Shown piece by piece: positions 9,715 to 19,302 of a stretch of 39,068 nt of DNA; position 1 is the first letter of the stretch; every line of letters starts with the position of its first letter. A model generated the notes under the pieces. The model was given only the letters and a program-made list of their open reading frames with translations. It was not told the origin of the DNA and did not search any database. The translations under genes and the position numbers were made by a program. Where the stretch lies: assembly GCA_020722575.1 (NCBI GenBank), contig DYKN01000025.1, positions 1-39,068 on the forward strand, written 5' to 3'. This stretch comes from Rikenella microfusus. Lineage in GTDB: Bacteria > Bacteroidota > Bacteroidia > Bacteroidales > VadinHA17.

Positions 9715-9969
9715 TTATGAAGTTTCTGAAATTGATTCAGCCAGAAGTATAATTTTATTCATTTTTACTTCAATAACCCCGCCTGATATTTCAAACCTTT
9801 TATCGTTTCCTGCGCAATCGATAATGAAAACAGTTCCGGGGCCTAATGTTGAAACAATAGGTGCATGATCTTTCAGAACCTGAAAGGAGCCTTTTTTGCC
9901 AGGCACCCTGACAGATTTTATTTCTCCCTCGTAAATTTTTTCGTCGGGTGTAATTATTTCAATTTTCAT
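9715..9969 (-). CDS. atpC: ATP synthase F1 epsilon subunit (short form)
   Basis: The 84 residues correspond to the N-terminal beta-sandwich of epsilon (MKIEIITPDEKIYEGEIKSV, then GKKGSFQVLKDHAPIVSTLGPG). The C-terminal two-helix domain that inhibits ATP hydrolysis in E. coli-type subunits (about 130-140 residues) is absent. Bacteroidota epsilon subunits are usually this short, so this is not a truncation. It couples gamma rotation to the c-ring. The start lies 5 nt after the atpD stop, and the PLP decarboxylase follows 7 nt downstream. Confidence 0.95.
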   Translation of the reverse strand: MKIEIITPDEKIYEGEIKSVRVPGKKGSFQVLKDHAPIVSTLGPGTVFIIDCAGNDKRFEISGGVIEVKMNKIILLAESISETS

Positions 9970-9974
9970 TCAGG

Positions 9975-11504
<1,530 letters not shown>

Positions 11505-11512
11505 TTATCAGG

Positions 11513-11520
11513 CAAATGTA
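11513..11520 (-). promoter_or_regulatory. Candidate -7 promoter box for atpDC-decarboxylase operon
   Basis: On the minus strand the sequence reads TACATTTG, an exact match to TAnnTTTG, 29 nt before the atpD ATG. A clear TTTG -33 element is not present at the right distance. The position, at the head of an operon and in the divergent gap, supports it. Confidence 0.45.
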
Positions 11521-11658
11521 ATAATTTTTGATTTTGAAATAATATATTAAGAATTTTTAAATTTAGCTCACTTTTAAGTTTGGCTCATACTTTCTTTTAA
11601 ATAAAATTAAGATATATTTACATTCAATTAATCAATAATTAACATAAATTTTACTTTG

Positions 11659-12252
11659 ATGAAAAAGTTTTATGTGTTTCTTTTTTTAGTTTTACTTGTT
11701 ACAATCAGTTCTTATGGTCAGTTTACGAGGGTTGGCATAGGCCCGGGTTTTACATCGGGATTCCCATTTCATCAACAGACTTATGAGTCAAACCAGAGTA
11801 GCAATTTTGACCTTTTTTTAAAGGCTATTTACGAGATTTCTCTACCCTTACATATTTCTCCTTCGTTTACATGGATATTTCCGAATATTTACAAGGTTTC
11901 AGAGCCATTTGGGGAGGAAAAAACATCTGTTTCTGCTATAATGTTTGACATGAATGGTCACTATGTCTTCAATTCACTCGACAGATTCAAGTTTTACGGA
12001 TTAGCAGGGTTAGATATTCTTCTTGCCAGAAAAAAATATGTTTCAAATATTGAGACCGAGATGAAATATGTGGAAAAAGACAATGCACTTGGGCTTAACC
12101 TTGGTGCCGGTACCTATATATTACTGGCAGGTCCGGTTGATTTATTCGTTGAGGCAAAATATATGATAAGTAAATATGACCAGTTTATGGTTAATGCTGG
12201 AGTATTACTGAACCTTGAATGGCTTACCAAAAAGGAACAATCAGAGCAATAA
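11659..12252 (+). CDS. Small outer-membrane beta-barrel protein
   Basis: The ATG at 11659 gives 197 residues with a signal peptide (about 1-20, ending SSYGQ). The preceding in-frame TTG at 11656 adds only one methionine. The mature part is a series of short alternating strands rich in Tyr, Phe and Gly with a C-terminal strand pattern like outer-membrane 8-stranded barrels (porin-like OMP family). No specific ligand or function can be read. It lies alone on the plus strand between two blocks of atp genes and converges with the polyprenyl synthase gene with 4 nt between stops. Confidence 0.75.
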   Translation: MKKFYVFLFLVLLVTISSYGQFTRVGIGPGFTSGFPFHQQTYESNQSSNFDLFLKAIYEISLPLHISPSFTWIFPNIYKVSEPFGEEKTSVSAIMFDMNGHYVFNSLDRFKFYGLAGLDILLARKKYVSNIETEMKYVEKDNALGLNLGAGTYILLAGPVDLFVEAKYMISKYDQFMVNAGVLLNLEWLTKKEQSEQ

Positions 12253-12256
12253 TCAT

Positions 12257-13231
12257 TCAGATATTTCTTTCTGAAAGGGAATTGATGAGTGAAACGATTT
12301 CACATTTTCTTTCATTGCCTAATGGTAGAGAATCGAGCAATGTCATTGCATCAGAAATATAGTGGTGTACAAGATTTTCGGTTATTGCTTTGATATTCAA
12401 TGAATCGTATATTTCTGTTACCCTTTTAATTTTTGTTTCAGTATTGTGGTAAGTGTTTCTGAAAATAGATTGGAGAGTTTTAAGTGTTTCACCTGAAGCC
12501 AGTTCCATTGCCTTTATATAGAGAAATGTTTTCTTGTTCGATGCTATGTCTCCTCCTGTTGTCTTGCCAAAAGTTTTTGATTCTCCGTAAACATCAAGAA
12601 GATCATCCTGTATTTGAAATGCCATTCCGAGTTTGATGCCCATGTCATAAATAAGTTCACTTTCTTTTTGTCCGGCTCCACCGATAACTGCTCCTATTTT
12701 AAGACATCCTGCAATAAGTGCGGCTGTTTTCAACTCAATCATCCGGAGATATTGTTTCTCAGTTACCGTAAAAACTTTTTCGAAGTCCATATCAAGTTGC
12801 TGGCCGGAACATACATCCAGTGCAGTCTTGTTATAAATTTTCAATACTGTCTGCAACATTTCAGGGGGAAGGTGGAAAAAGCATTCGTTTGCAATAAAAA
12901 CCATTGCATCGCCCGACAGAATAGCCTGGTTTATGTTCCACTTTATATGAACTGTTGGAAGGTTTCTTCTAACAAGTGCATTATCCATAATATCGTCATG
13001 CACAAGGGTGAAATTGTGGAAGATTTCCAATCCTGCTGCCGGGAGCACAGCAAGATCAATCTTGTCACTGAAAAGATTGCATGCCATAAGGGTTAGAATT
13101 GGCCTGAGCCTTTTTCCTCCTGCAGAAAGAATGTATCTTATCGGTTCAGTAAGCTTTGAAGCTTCCGAAGACAAAGAAAGGTTTAACAAAGCTTTTTCTA
13201 CTAAATCTTTTAGCTGAGCCTGAGTGTACAT
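12257..13231 (-). CDS. Polyprenyl diphosphate synthase (trans-type isoprenyl synthase)
   Basis: A 324-residue enzyme from the ATG at 13231. The longer frame to a TTG at 13297 would overlap atpG and is rejected. First aspartate-rich motif DDIMD is at 79-83 and second DDLLD (FQIQDDLLD) at 209-213. GGKRLRP (38-44) binds the homoallylic diphosphate. It condenses isopentenyl diphosphate with allylic diphosphates at the membrane face. A phenylalanine five positions before the first motif hints at a short product (C15-C20), but chain length cannot be fixed from this. It follows atpG by 28 nt on the same strand, so is likely the last gene of the long atp operon. Confidence 0.93.
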   Translation of the reverse strand: MYTQAQLKDLVEKALLNLSLSSEASKLTEPIRYILSAGGKRLRPILTLMACNLFSDKIDLAVLPAAGLEIFHNFTLVHDDIMDNALVRRNLPTVHIKWNINQAILSGDAMVFIANECFFHLPPEMLQTVLKIYNKTALDVCSGQQLDMDFEKVFTVTEKQYLRMIELKTAALIAGCLKIGAVIGGAGQKESELIYDMGIKLGMAFQIQDDLLDVYGESKTFGKTTGGDIASNKKTFLYIKAMELASGETLKTLQSIFRNTYHNTETKIKRVTEIYDSLNIKAITENLVHHYISDAMTLLDSLPLGNERKCEIVSLINSLSERNI

Positions 13232-13259
13232 TACTGTTTTATTATGTAAAAATGTTGGT

Positions 13260-14147
13260 TTAACCCTTAAGGGCTTCAGCGCCAGTAACAACTTCAAGAA
13301 TCTGATTGGTAATAGCTGCCTGCCTTGCCTTATTGTATTGAAGTGTTAAGTCCCTTATAAGTTCTGTTGCGTTGTCGGTAGCCTTGTGCATTGCAGTCAT
13401 CCTTGCTCCGTGTTCAGCAACAAAGGAATCGAGTATTGCTTTATAGAACTGAATTTTTAGCGTTGTTGGAATAAGGTCTTTGATAATTTCTTCTTTTGAA
13501 GGTTCATATATATAATCGGTGCGTGAAACAGCTTTCTGACCGTCGGGTTTACTTTCTACCGGTAAAAACAGTTCGTTTGTAAGAATTTGTACGGCGGCAT
13601 TTTTGAACTGGTTATATACTATTCTTACCATGTCAAATTTCCCAGTGATAAAACTTTCCATTATTCTTGAAGCAAGGGGCACTGTTTTTTCAAATGTAAG
13701 ATTATTGACAAGATCGTTTGATTCTTCCAGTATGTTCAGTTTTTGTTTTTTAAGAAAGTCATGCCCTTTTTTCCCGATTGCAATAAACCACAGGTTCCCT
13801 TTTCTGAACTGATCAAAATAATCTTCCTGAATTAATCTGCGGATTTCTTTAATGATGTTGGAATTAAAGCTGCCACAAAGGCCTCTGTTTGATGTTACTA
13901 CGACCACAAGAATTTTCTCTGGCTTCTCTGATTTTCTTCCATAAATATTATCTTCTTCAGAATCGTTAAGGCTCTGAGTTAATCCGATAAGAATTTCATT
14001 AAGTTTACCTGCGTATGGTCTCAATCTGACAATTTTATCCTGAGCTTTTCTAAGTTTTGCGGCAGCTACCATTTTCATTGCAGAGGTAATTTGCCGTGTG
14101 GACTTTACAGAATTTATTCTCAGTCGTATAGCTTTTAAATTGGGCAT
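13260..14147 (-). CDS. atpG: ATP synthase F1 gamma subunit
   Basis: A 295-residue rotor shaft subunit. The N-terminal helix (LRINSVKSTRQITSAMKMVAA) and the C-terminal helix ending NKARQAAITNQILEVVTGAEAL are the classic paired coiled coil. The central domain contains VVTSNRGLCGSFN. Length is normal for the family. Starts with ATG, 23 nt after the atpA stop. Confidence 0.97.
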   Translation of the reverse strand: MPNLKAIRLRINSVKSTRQITSAMKMVAAAKLRKAQDKIVRLRPYAGKLNEILIGLTQSLNDSEEDNIYGRKSEKPEKILVVVVTSNRGLCGSFNSNIIKEIRRLIQEDYFDQFRKGNLWFIAIGKKGHDFLKKQKLNILEESNDLVNNLTFEKTVPLASRIMESFITGKFDMVRIVYNQFKNAAVQILTNELFLPVESKPDGQKAVSRTDYIYEPSKEEIIKDLIPTTLKIQFYKAILDSFVAEHGARMTAMHKATDNATELIRDLTLQYNKARQAAITNQILEVVTGAEALKG

Positions 14148-14170
14148 TTTGCCTTATTTATTTTTCAGTT

Positions 14171-15751
14171 TCATATTTTGAATCTGGCAGCTATTTCAGC
14201 TGCAGCTTTATCAAGGATGTCTGTTATCTGATCATTGAGTTCTCCTCTGGCCAAGGCATCAAGCACGTCATGGTGTCGGGTTTCGAGGTATTCAATATAA
14301 TCTCTTTCGAAATCCTTAACTTTATTTATGGGTACTTCTTTCAGAAGGCCACGTGTACCACAGTAAATTACGGCGATCTGTTTTTCAACCGGGATAGTTT
14401 TGTATTGTCCCTGTTTAAGGAGTTCAACGTTTTTGGCACCTTTATCAAGTATTGCGAGTGTTGCTGCGTCGAGATCGGAACCGAATTTTGCAAAAGCTTC
14501 CAATTCACGGTATTGTGCTTGATCAACTTTAAGAGTTCCAGCAATTTTTTTCATTGATTTGATCTGGGCATTACCTCCTACTCGTGATACTGAAATTCCG
14601 ACGTTGATTGCAGGGCGGACGCCAGAGTTGAAAAGCCCTGATTCGAGGAATATCTGCCCGTCGGTAATTGATATGACATTTGTAGGGATATAAGCAGAAA
14701 CGTCTCCTGCCTGTGTTTCAATGATAGGAAGTGCAGTAAGGGAACCGCCTCCTTTAACAAGATGTCGGATTGATGCAGGCAGATCGTTCATTTGACGTGC
14801 AACTTCGTCGGATTCGATTATTTTAGCTGCTCTTTCAAGAAGGCGTGAATGGAGATAGAAGATATCACCGGGATAGGCTTCACGGCCGGGGGGACGGCGG
14901 AGAAGCAGTGAGACTTCGCGGTACGAGACGGCTTGTTTTGAAAGGTCATCATAAATTATCAGGGCATCCCGACCCGTATCACGGAAATATTCACCTATTG
15001 CGCATCCAGCAAATGGAGCATAAAATTGTGCAGCTGCTGGGTCAGAAGCAGTAGCAACAACAATAACTGTATAATCCATTGCACCGTACGATTCGAGAGT
15101 TGCGGCAATATTTGCAACTGTTGATCCCTTCTGCCCGACAGCTACATAAATACAATAAACCGGTTGGCCTTTTTCGTAATTGCTGCGCTGGTTAATAATA
15201 GTATCAATGGCAATTGCTGTTTTACCTGTTTGCCTGTCACCTATAATAAGTTCCCTCTGTCCTCTGCCAATAGGTATCATGGCGTCGATTGCCTTAATAC
15301 CTGTTTGTAAAGGTTGTTTGACGGGTTGACGGAAGATAACACCCGGTGCCTTACGTTCAAACGGCATTTCGTAAAGATCACCTGTTATTGGACCTTTCCC
15401 GTCAACAGGCTGACCAGTAGGAGTAATCACTCTTCCTAGAAGGCCTTCACCTGCCATTATTGAAGCAATCCGCCCGGTGCGCCTTACAATGTCTCCTTCC
15501 TTAATCTCTTCGGAAGGACCGAGTAATACAACACCAATGTTATCTTCCTCCAGGTTGAGTACAATAGCCTCTATTCCGTTTTCAAACTCAACCAGCTCAT
15601 TTGCCTGAGCGTTAGTAAGTCCGTATATCCTTGCAATACCGTCACCTACCTGAAGTACAACGCCAACTTCTTCAAGTTCAACACCTGTCTGAATACCTTC
15701 AAGCTGCTGCCTGAGAATCCGTGTGACTTCTGCCGGTTTAATGCTTGCCAT
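14171..15751 (-). CDS. atpA: ATP synthase F1 alpha subunit
   Basis: A 526-residue non-catalytic nucleotide-binding subunit. Walker A GDRQTGKT is at 171-178, the alpha-specific [15 protein letters not shown] stretch follows, then the Walker B region [16 protein letters not shown] and the [10 protein letters not shown] motif. The length is typical. It alternates with AtpD in the F1 hexamer. ATG start, 35 nt after the atpH stop. Confidence 0.98.
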   Translation of the reverse strand: MASIKPAEVTRILRQQLEGIQTGVELEEVGVVLQVGDGIARIYGLTNAQANELVEFENGIEAIVLNLEEDNIGVVLLGPSEEIKEGDIVRRTGRIASIMAGEGLLGRVITPTGQPVDGKGPITGDLYEMPFERKAPGVIFRQPVKQPLQTGIKAIDAMIPIGRGQRELIIGDRQTGKTAIAIDTIINQRSNYEKGQPVYCIYVAVGQKGSTVANIAATLESYGAMDYTVIVVATASDPAAAQFYAPFAGCAIGEYFRDTGRDALIIYDDLSKQAVSYREVSLLLRRPPGREAYPGDIFYLHSRLLERAAKIIESDEVARQMNDLPASIRHLVKGGGSLTALPIIETQAGDVSAYIPTNVISITDGQIFLESGLFNSGVRPAINVGISVSRVGGNAQIKSMKKIAGTLKVDQAQYRELEAFAKFGSDLDAATLAILDKGAKNVELLKQGQYKTIPVEKQIAVIYCGTRGLLKEVPINKVKDFERDYIEYLETRHHDVLDALARGELNDQITDILDKAAAEIAARFKI

Positions 15752-15786
15752 AGATTTATCTCTGTTTTATTTCTGTCATAAAGCAA

Positions 15787-16335
15787 TTAATAATTTCTGG
15801 TACTTTGTGCCAGATTTTGTTTTATCTTTTTCAATCGTGTTTTTATACTTGCATCAATTAAGTAATCATTCACTTTCAGTACAAAGCCCCCTATGATTTC
15901 AGGGTCAATGCTTTCTTTGAGTCGAACTTTCGTATTGAATTTTTTCCCGATAAAGTCGGAAATTTGTTTCTTAATCTCCGCTTTCACAGGTACTGCAGTA
16001 ATGAGAATGGGTTCTGTTATTCCCTGATATTCAAGAGTTTTTTTGAAGAAGAGTCTTGCAGTGGAAGGTAAAAATGCTTCTCTTCCATTATTTATCATCA
16101 TATCGATCAGGGCTAGAGTAAGTTTATGAAGTTGTTTGTCAAAAAGAACATGGAATATTCGCTTCTTTTCGGAAGGAATTATTATAGGACTTTTCAGAAG
16201 GTCTTTCATCTCATTTGTTTTGCAGGCTTCTGAAAGTAACTGCATATCGTCGTAAATCCTTTCCAGCAGATTCTGATTTACGGCAGATTCGAACAGAGCC
16301 TTTGCGTATCTTACCGGTATTTTACCCTCGTTCAT
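15787..16335 (-). CDS. atpH: ATP synthase F1 delta subunit
   Basis: A 182-residue subunit of the OSCP/delta family. The start IPVRYAKALFESAVN and the C-terminal IDPEIIGGFVLKVNDYLIDASIKTRL are diagnostic. It links the peripheral stalk (AtpF) to the top of F1. The ATG at 16335 is 12 nt after the atpF stop. Confidence 0.95.
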   Translation of the reverse strand: MNEGKIPVRYAKALFESAVNQNLLERIYDDMQLLSEACKTNEMKDLLKSPIIIPSEKKRIFHVLFDKQLHKLTLALIDMMINNGREAFLPSTARLFFKKTLEYQGITEPILITAVPVKAEIKKQISDFIGKKFNTKVRLKESIDPEIIGGFVLKVNDYLIDASIKTRLKKIKQNLAQSTRNY

Positions 16336-16347
16336 CTGAGGTTTTTG

Positions 16348-16860
16348 TTAATTTTTATTGTTTTGAATCTCTTTTATATATTTTTCAATTAGTTTTTCCT
16401 GTTCCTTACTTTCCTGTAACTTTTCTTTGAGTAATCTGGAAGCAATTTCAACAGAAAGAAGAGCCACCTGGCTTTGAATTTCGGAAAGGGCTTTAATTTT
16501 TTCCCGTTCAATTTCCTGTCGCGCTTTTTCAATAAGTTTCCCGGCTTCTTCTGATGCTTTTCCTTTAGCTTCGGAAATAATCTTTTCGCGGGTTTCCCGG
16601 GCTTCCTTAAGTATATTTTCTCTCTCCTCCCGTGCTTTTCTAAGGATAATTTCATTATCGGTCTGAAGTCGTTTCATATCTTCACGTGCCTTTTCAGCTG
16701 CTTCGAGGGAGCCTTTGATAATTTCTTCTCTTGCCTTAACAGCTTTAAGTATTGGTTTCCAGGCAAATTTTGCCAGGAATGCAAAGAAGATTGAAAATAT
16801 CAGTGTACTCCAGAAAATGGTCCCTATTTCAGGTGATGCTAAACTGCTGGCCAGTATCAT
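16348..16860 (-). CDS. atpF: ATP synthase F0 b subunit
   Basis: A 170-residue peripheral-stalk subunit: one N-terminal membrane helix (about 12-32), the conserved WKPILKAVKAREE turn, then a long charged helix rich in Glu, Lys and Ala that should dimerise. The length is normal. A hairpin with a U-rich tail lies in the 68-nt gap between atpE and this gene and could lower its expression relative to atpE. Confidence 0.95.
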   Translation of the reverse strand: MILASSLASPEIGTIFWSTLIFSIFFAFLAKFAWKPILKAVKAREEIIKGSLEAAEKAREDMKRLQTDNEIILRKAREERENILKEARETREKIISEAKGKASEEAGKLIEKARQEIEREKIKALSEIQSQVALLSVEIASRLLKEKLQESKEQEKLIEKYIKEIQNNKN

Positions 16861-16893
16861 GTTAATAATAATTATAAGTTGATAAATAAAAGA

Positions 16894-16919
16894 AGCCCTG
16901 CAACCAACCGTTGCAGGCT
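16894..16919 (-). terminator. Hairpin with U-rich tail between atpE and atpF (attenuator or processing stem)
   Basis: On the minus strand, 9 nt after the atpE stop, CCTGCAAC pairs perfectly with GTTGCAGG around a 5-nt loop. Two more base pairs are possible if one base is bulged. The descending side is followed by GGCTTCTTTTATTTATC, a U-rich run. This is the shape of an intrinsic terminator inside an operon, so partial termination or a 3' end protecting an atpB-atpE transcript is likely. The effect is inferred. Confidence 0.6.
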
Positions 16920-16928
16920 CCTTAATTA

Positions 16929-17144
<216 letters not shown>

Positions 17145-17159
17145 TTAGTTAAACAAGTA

Positions 17160-18248
17160 TTAATGATGTTCTTCCTTAACTGCCATACTAATAAACAGTG
17201 CTGAAAGAAGCGTAAATACATAAGCCTGAAGGAATGCCACCAGAGTTTCGAGGCAATCCATAAAAATTACAAATAATGCTGAAACAGGAGCTATAAGAAT
17301 TGTTTTAAAGATAAAGATAAGAGCAATAAGGCTCAGGACGATGATATGACCTGCCGTGATGTTTGCGAACAATCGGATCATCAGGGCGAATGGTTTCGAA
17401 AACATACCGATTATCTCAACGGGAATCATTATGGGCAAAAGCCAGAAAGGTACTCCAGGTGTTGCGAAGATATGACGCCAATAATTCCTGTTTCCGTTAA
17501 GGTTGGTAATCAGAAAGGTGAATATAGCAAGCGTCATTGTTACCGCAATATTACCGGTTACATTGGCTCCAAATGGGGGAGGGAAAGGAATAAGCCCCAT
17601 AAGATTGTTCAGCAATATGAAAAAAAATGCCGAGAGAAGATAAGGCATGAATTTTTCATATTTCTCGTAACCAATATTGGGAATGGCAATATCATCCCTT
17701 ACGAAAAGAACAACGGGTTCGAGAAAACCCTGTAGTCCTTTTGGTGCACTTATGCCTCTTTTCTTATAGGTTCCAGCCATATAGATAAACACAATCATGC
17801 CAATTATTGCAGATGCAATCATGCCTGCTATAGACTTGGTTATTGAAAAATCGAGCAATTTATTTTCTTCATCAATTTTCCCCTCCTCGTTCACTTTTAC
17901 AATTTTACCTTTTAAGTCGCCTTCCGTGGCTATTTTATAACCTTTATGTACGTGTCCGTGTGCCAGTTTTCGTGATGAGAAAACAGATATACCTTTTTCT
18001 CTGTCCCATATTATTACCGGCAGATAAATACTGATGTGTCTTTCATTCGGTAATGTCATCAGATGCCATTCATGAGAGTCGGTAACATGGTCAAGAATAA
18101 ATTCACTTGCATTAAATTCCTCTTCTGATTGGATTTGATTTTCAATATTCCCCTGAGATCTGGCATGGTCTTCCTGAGCATTCAGCCTGATCCATGGCAG
18201 GAACATAAAAAGAAACAGAATTGATATTGAGAAATTTTTCTTAATCAA
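17160..18248 (-). CDS. atpB: ATP synthase F0 a subunit with N-terminal periplasmic extension
   Basis: A 362-residue proton-channel subunit. The essential arginine is R292 in MIRLFANITAGH. Unlike E. coli AtpB, the protein begins with a signal-peptide-like segment (1-24, ending LNAQ) and a long polar domain (25-135) with DSHEWHL before the first channel helix near 138, as is usual for Bacteroidota. The start is TTG at 18248, two nt after the upstream stop. The first internal ATG (codon 15) would destroy the leader, so TTG is preferred. The low-efficiency start is notable because the preceding gene also begins with TTG. Confidence 0.93.
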   Translation of the reverse strand: MIKKNFSISILFLFMFLPWIRLNAQEDHARSQGNIENQIQSEEEFNASEFILDHVTDSHEWHLMTLPNERHISIYLPVIIWDREKGISVFSSRKLAHGHVHKGYKIATEGDLKGKIVKVNEEGKIDEENKLLDFSITKSIAGMIASAIIGMIVFIYMAGTYKKRGISAPKGLQGFLEPVVLFVRDDIAIPNIGYEKYEKFMPYLLSAFFFILLNNLMGLIPFPPPFGANVTGNIAVTMTLAIFTFLITNLNGNRNYWRHIFATPGVPFWLLPIMIPVEIIGMFSKPFALMIRLFANITAGHIIVLSLIALIFIFKTILIAPVSALFVIFMDCLETLVAFLQAYVFTLLSALFISMAVKEEHH

Positions 18249-18250
18249 TC

Positions 18251-18634
18251 TTATAAAATTTTGTTTTTCAATGAGTTCAAAATTATAAAAATTGAAGTTA
18301 TAGAGAAGGCTAAATATAGTACAAAAAATAAAATAATATTATTCCATTCGTTTTTTTTCATAATTGTGAACCAGACCAGGGCAATGATGAGGTCTGTCAG
18401 AAATTTGAGGCTTGATGCAATTAATAGATGAATTGTTGATTCAGAGGGAGATTTCTTTATGCCTTTAAAGAAGATGAAAAGAATAGCAATTGAAGTTGCA
18501 AAAAAGGTAAGGCATAATACAGGGAATGAGAAGGAACTATTTTTGGGTGAAACAATGATGTATATTAGCCAGGCTATTAGCGGGATAAAAGCAATTATAA
18601 AAAGAATTCCGGAGTATTTAAGGAAATCCTGCAA
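18251..18634 (-). CDS. Small four-helix membrane protein, AtpI-like
   Basis: A 127-residue protein with four hydrophobic segments (about 8-28, 38-58, 68-92, 100-120) in the slot where ATP synthase subunit I is found, immediately before atpB. The only start is TTG at 18634; an in-frame TGA lies just upstream and there is no ATG before codon 91. Sequence identity to AtpI is not obvious, so the name rests on position, size and topology. AtpI proteins assist c-ring assembly or cation supply. Confidence 0.65.
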   Translation of the reverse strand: MQDFLKYSGILFIIAFIPLIAWLIYIIVSPKNSSFSFPVLCLTFFATSIAILFIFFKGIKKSPSESTIHLLIASSLKFLTDLIIALVWFTIMKKNEWNNIILFFVLYLAFSITSIFIILNSLKNKIL

Positions 18635-18646
18635 TTGTTTTCAATA

Positions 18647-18910
18647 TTATTTGATAAAATCTTTTATAGCTGTGTATATTGCAGCTCCCACACCTAGAAG
18701 AGAAAGGATTATAGTAAAAACAGGAGTATCGAGGAGAAATAGTTTATCGAGTTTTGTACCGGCCCATACTGTAATAAGGATAATAGCAACCATTTGAAAT
18801 GCTAATCCAGAATATTTCGCATAATTATGCAGGCCGTTAAATTTATTTTTTTTCTCCTGGTTTTTCTTGTCCTGTGGAGTTGTTAGGTTCTGCATTTCCC
18901 TGAATCTCAT
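18647..18910 (-). CDS. AtpZ/AtpI-family protein (F0F1 ATPase gene 1 type)
   Basis: 87 residues: a Lys/Gln/Asn-rich cytoplasmic tail, then two membrane helices (about 34-52 and 62-82) with the GLAFQMVAIILITVWAGTKLDK pattern split around the first helix, typical of the AtpZ/ATPase_gene1 family in Bacteroidota. ATG at 18910, or at 18895 five codons later. Either start overlaps the 3' end of the bactofilin gene out of frame (68 or 53 bp), implying translational coupling. The likely role is help in ATP synthase assembly or ion uptake, by family. Confidence 0.8.
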   Translation of the reverse strand: MRFREMQNLTTPQDKKNQEKKNKFNGLHNYAKYSGLAFQMVAIILITVWAGTKLDKLFLLDTPVFTIILSLLGVGAAIYTAIKDFIK

Positions 18911-19247
18911 TCATTTTACAGGTGCCGGTAAACTTTGCACCGGGTTCAATAGCGAGTTTTGAAGTAACTATATCGCCCAGTATTATTGATGATGCTTTAA
19001 GGTTAAGAAGCTGGGAAACTGTTACTTTTCCATCTACTGAACCTGAAATCTCAGAATTTTTGCAAGTAACTTCACCTTTGATTTTTCCTGCCGGGCCGAT
19101 AACTACTTTTCCCTTGGTAATAAGAGTACCGGTAAGAGTTCCATCGATACGAATATCTCCGTTTGACTTAATATCCCCGGTAATTTCTGTTCCCTGGCTG
19201 ATCAGGTTTATTGTTGTATTATCAGTTTCACCGTTGTTTTTTGCCAT
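18843..19247 (-). CDS. Bactofilin (polymer-forming cytoskeletal protein)
   Basis: A 134-residue protein with a central right-handed beta-helix of short hydrophobic/Gly repeats (about 18-108): GTEITGDIKSNGDIRIDGTL, then VVIGPAGKIKGEVTC and IILGDIVTSKLAIEPGAKF. Flanking tails are polar and disordered, as in bactofilins, which self-assemble without nucleotides and scaffold envelope enzymes. The ATG at 19247 lies 55 nt after the fabH stop with a TAnnTTTG box between, so it may open the ATP synthase transcript. Its tail overlaps the AtpZ-like gene. Confidence 0.93.
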   Translation of the reverse strand: MAKNNGETDNTTINLISQGTEITGDIKSNGDIRIDGTLTGTLITKGKVVIGPAGKIKGEVTCKNSEISGSVDGKVTVSQLLNLKASSIILGDIVTSKLAIEPGAKFTGTCKMNEIQGNAEPNNSTGQEKPGEKK

Positions 19248-19293
19248 AATGATTTCCGTTTTTTAGTTAATTGATTCTATCTGATATTAACTG

Positions 19294-19301
19294 CAAATAT
19301 A
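19294..19301 (-). promoter_or_regulatory. Candidate -7 promoter box for bactofilin-atp operon
   Basis: The minus strand reads TATATTTG, an exact TAnnTTTG match, in the short gap downstream of fabH and 46 nt before the bactofilin ATG. No good -33 TTTG is present 19-21 bp upstream, which would fall inside fabH. It may let the atp genes be transcribed apart from fabH. Confidence 0.4.
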
Positions 19302-19302
19302 A

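Noticed and set aside
9715..9969. atpC as a truncated pseudogene
   Set aside because: The missing C-terminal helices are normal for Bacteroidota epsilon subunits, and the beta domain is complete.
13232..13297. Longer polyprenyl synthase frame starting at TTG 13297
   Set aside because: It would overlap the atpG 3' end by 38 bp and adds a segment not expected in the family. The ATG at 13231 is better.
16389..16655. Lysine-rich 88-codon frame inside atpF on the same strand
   Set aside because: It is a +1 shadow of the AtpF coiled coil with low-complexity composition.
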